In this document: positions 5,678-7,210 of the stretch, in pieces
Numbering within the stretch: position 1 is the stretch's first letter
How the letters are laid out: every line of letters starts with the position of its first letter
Assembly: GCA_001717015.1 (NCBI GenBank)
Contig: MAGV01000051.1
Coordinates: 17,331-24,540, forward strand
Source: Candidatus Methanosuratincola petrocarbonis (ex Vanwonterghem et al. 2016)
Lineage (GTDB): Archaea > Thermoproteota > Methanomethylicia > Methanomethylicales > Methanomethylicaceae
DNA: 7,210 nucleotides
Direction: 5' to 3'
Made by a program: the position numbers and the translations under genes
Notes under the pieces: model-generated
Databases searched by the model: none
What the model saw: only the letters and a program-made list of their open reading frames with translations
Told to the model about the DNA's origin: nothing

Positions 5678-6370
5678 TCATATCATCGGCAGTATCCTCG
5701 AGTATTTTTCCATCCTCATGATTTTGCCCTCTGGCTGAACCATCCAAGTCATCCAGCAGAGGTCGATCGGGCGGTATCCCGTCCGTTGCGCGGTCTCCTC
5801 GACCTTCGATATGAACTCAATGTCGTCATCCACCGGTGCCTCGCCAGCTTTGACCAGTATCTCATTTACGACCCGCTTCACGATCTTGTCTGGCATCACC
5901 GTGTCGATGCCACCCATCATCCGGAGGTACTGGTATGTGACTAGTCCAACCCCGCTGATCCTCCCGATGGGATTGAACTGCCACCCCTGCAGGGAGGATG
6001 ATCTCGCCCAGTCCCTGAGCGCCTCACGGTCTGTCTTGCACGGCAGGCTCGAGAGGTACGAGGCAATGCCCTTCGCAACAGCCCAGGAGCGCCTGTTCTT
6101 CCAGACCCGCAACAGCTCGTTCAGGTCAGACCCAACCAGGTCCTTGAGCGCCTTGACCTGCCCGGTCTCCACGAAGAGCCTCCTGAAATCGTCGACCCTC
6201 GGGACCACAGCAGTAAAATAGTTCAGTCCTATTGATGTGAAGGCAGCGTCCACGATCATAAGGGTGACGTTCCCGCCCCAACGTTCAGTCCTGAGGCACC
6301 TCGAGCACAGCTCTTCTATGCCCTGAGCCTTGCGCATGTATTCATCCACCAATGCTTTGATCTCCGGCAC
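5678..6370 (-). CDS. HhH-GPD-like protein, possible DNA glycosylase
   Basis: The product is 230 residues from GTG 6370-6368 to TGA 5680-5678. It is mainly helical. Residues 134-168 (PIGRISGVGLVTYQYLRMMGGIDTVMPDKIVKRVV) resemble the helix-hairpin-helix plus Gly/Pro-Asp loop of the endonuclease III superfamily. The GVG hairpin at 140-142 would bind the DNA backbone and D161 sits where the catalytic Asp lies. The position corresponding to the catalytic Lys of bifunctional glycosylases is not Lys (GVGLVT), which would suit a monofunctional glycosylase or a non-catalytic relative. The late segment TGYRPIDLCWMTWMV resembles the last helix of such proteins. The open frame extends upstream to 6547, but that part is antisense to the next gene and crosses the promoter, so GTG 6370 with GGTG 7 nt upstream is preferred. 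Other starts, such as the in-frame ATG at residue 12, remain possible. The neighbouring CARF regulator hints at a controlled repair or defence role. Family placement is by motif only. Confidence 0.6.
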   Translation of the reverse strand: MPEIKALVDEYMRKAQGIEELCSRCLRTERWGGNVTLMIVDAAFTSIGLNYFTAVVPRVDDFRRLFVETGQVKALKDLVGSDLNELLRVWKNRRSWAVAKGIASYLSSLPCKTDREALRDWARSSSLQGWQFNPIGRISGVGLVTYQYLRMMGGIDTVMPDKIVKRVVNEILVKAGEAPVDDDIEFISKVEETAQRTGYRPIDLCWMTWMVQPEGKIMRMEKYSRILPMI

Positions 6371-6382
6371 CGCCGCCCACCA

Positions 6383-6402
6383 TAGGATTAATAGGATAAA
6401 TA
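6383..6402. repeat. Tandem 11-bp direct repeat in divergent promoter
   Basis: TAGGATTAATA (6383-6393) and TAGGATAAATA (6392-6402) differ at one base and overlap by two, giving a 9-bp period. They lie between the divergent glycosylase-like and CARF genes next to the box A, a natural place for a regulator to bind. Confidence 0.5.
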
Positions 6403-6414
6403 TAAATAAATTAT
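6395..6414. promoter_or_regulatory. Shared AT-rich box A region for divergent genes
   Basis: AATATAAATAAATTA is a good box A in both directions. For the plus strand a TATA centre near 6405 predicts transcription starting about 6430, at the ATG itself, so the CARF mRNA would be leaderless; no Shine-Dalgarno is seen before it. For the minus strand, TTTATATT (complement of 6399-6406) predicts a start near 6377, just before GTG 6370. Confidence 0.5.
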
Positions 6415-6430
6415 TAAGTATATTTGATTT

Positions 6431-7210
6431 ATGGCTCAAAATATTGCCTCTGGGAGTTTTTCCGAGAGGGTCCACATCGCCCCCGTTGGCTTTGAGATCG
6501 ACAGGGTTGTACTTCCGTTCATCAAGATGAAAGGCGAGAGGATACACCTGATCGTGCGGCAGGACAGCAACGAGCGAGGGATCAACTGCCTAGAGATGAT
6601 AAAGGAAGACCTCAAAGGGACACAGAAGCCGTACGAGATCCACAAGGCGGAGCTCGACCTCCTCAAACTGATCCACACCTGCAGGAAGATAATAGATGGC
6701 GAGCTGAATGCCGGAAATCACATATTCGTCAACATATCCTCGGGAGGCTCCATCCAAGGCGTTGCCTGCCATTTTGCGGCACTCACTTTCAAGAAGGATG
6801 TGACAGCATACTACGCCTATCCTGAAAAGTACGTCGAAGTCGTGGATCCAAAGAGGGCCCAGAATTCGTCTGGTCTCTCGAAGATCGAAATAATCCCACA
6901 CTACTCGATAGACCTACCGACTCAAAAGGAGATATCCTTCCTTGTACTGATAAGTCAGACGAGGAACCCAAGGAAGAGTGCACTGTTGAAGAGGTGTCTC
7001 GAGAAGGGGCTGTTCTCAGTTGATGGAAAGTCCAAGCCGTACGGCCACGTGATCCTAGAAAGCAAGTACATAAGACCGCTGGAGGAGAAGGGGCTGCTGG
7101 TCGTTGAGGGGAGAGGGAGAGAAAGCAGGATACAGCTAACTGAGAAAGGCAGAAACACTCTTTTGCTAAATGGATATGACCTCCAGGACCCAGATCCCGA
7201 TTTGTTAAAT
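6431..7210 (+). CDS. CARF plus winged-helix regulator (HFX_2341/DUF6293-like), 3' end beyond window
   Basis: The frame runs 260 codons from ATG 6431 to the last base without a stop, so only the extreme C-terminus is missing. An in-frame TGA at 6425-6427 shortly upstream fixes the start. Residues 14-29 (VHIAPVGFEIDRVVLP) match the conserved opening of archaeal HFX_2341-type regulators. FVNISSGGSIQGVACHFAAL, with N101 and S103-S107, has the N-x-S-x-G-x loop that in CARF domains, including Csa3, contacts the nucleotide ligand. From about residue 165 (EISFLVLISQTRNPRKSALLKRCLEKGLF) to the end (IRPLEEKGLLVVEGRGRESRIQLTEKGRNTLL) there is a winged helix-turn-helix for DNA binding. CARF domains sense cyclic oligoadenylates or related nucleotides and are best known from type III CRISPR systems. 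No cas gene or array lies in this window, so the ligand here is open. It is divergent from the glycosylase-like gene and likely controls it, itself, or both. Confidence 0.8.
   Translation, partial: MAQNIASGSFSERVHIAPVGFEIDRVVLPFIKMKGERIHLIVRQDSNERGINCLEMIKEDLKGTQKPYEIHKAELDLLKLIHTCRKIIDGELNAGNHIFVNISSGGSIQGVACHFAALTFKKDVTAYYAYPEKYVEVVDPKRAQNSSGLSKIEIIPHYSIDLPTQKEISFLVLISQTRNPRKSALLKRCLEKGLFSVDGKSKPYGHVILESKYIRPLEEKGLLVVEGRGRESRIQLTEKGRNTLLLNGYDLQDPDPDLLN

Noticed and set aside
6371..6547. Upstream extension of the glycosylase-like frame with a hydrophobic stretch (FIFILLILWW)
   Set aside because: The apparent membrane segment comes from translating the AT-rich promoter; the rest is antisense to the CARF gene.
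1..7210. CRISPR array or cas genes expected from a CARF protein
   Set aside because: No regularly spaced direct repeats and no cas-like protein were seen on either strand.

Overview
This 7.2 kb window looks archaeal. The genes are short and compact, box A (TATA) promoter elements sit about 25 bp before likely transcript starts, and starts are a mix of Shine-Dalgarno-led and leaderless. The families also fit: an ADP-forming acyl-CoA synthetase alpha subunit, a COG2100-type radical SAM protein, a stand-alone pyruvate-kinase alpha/beta-domain protein and an HFX_2341/DUF6293-type CARF regulator. I cannot fix the lineage. Frequent AGG and ATA codons with moderate GC would suit a Bathyarchaeia- or Thermoplasmatota-like organism, but this is inference.

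Layout. (1) 1-399 (+): 3' part of a pyruvate-kinase alpha/beta-domain-like protein, overlapping tail to tail by 47 bp with (2) 353-1771 (-), an NDP-forming acyl-CoA synthetase alpha subunit with no beta subunit beside it. (3) A divergent promoter region, about 1772-1897, leads to (4) 1898-2899 (+), a radical SAM enzyme with a C-terminal TRAM-like segment and a TTG start. (5) 2911-3246 (-): a PadR-family repressor. It is divergent from (6) 3334-4920 (+), a B12-binding-type radical SAM protein. The 87 bp between them holds a clear set of three ATATTTTG half-sites overlapping the shared box A. (7) 4921-5110: a gene-free gap with one compact inverted repeat. (8) 5111-5647 (+): a cysteine-rich DUF2284-type predicted Fe-S/metal-binding protein. 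(9) 5678-6370 (-): a protein that resembles HhH-GPD DNA glycosylases. It is divergent from (10) 6431-7210 (+), a CARF plus winged-helix regulator whose stop codon lies beyond the window. Their shared 60 bp promoter region carries an 11-bp tandem repeat.

Two regulator/target pairs stand out. In the first, a PadR repressor faces a B12 radical SAM enzyme across an obvious operator. In the second, a CARF-domain ligand-sensing regulator faces a glycosylase-like DNA repair or defence protein across a short AT-rich promoter. No CRISPR array, cas gene, tRNA, rRNA or insertion sequence is visible. The second pair is the best candidate for an undescribed system, although its function is inferred from context only.
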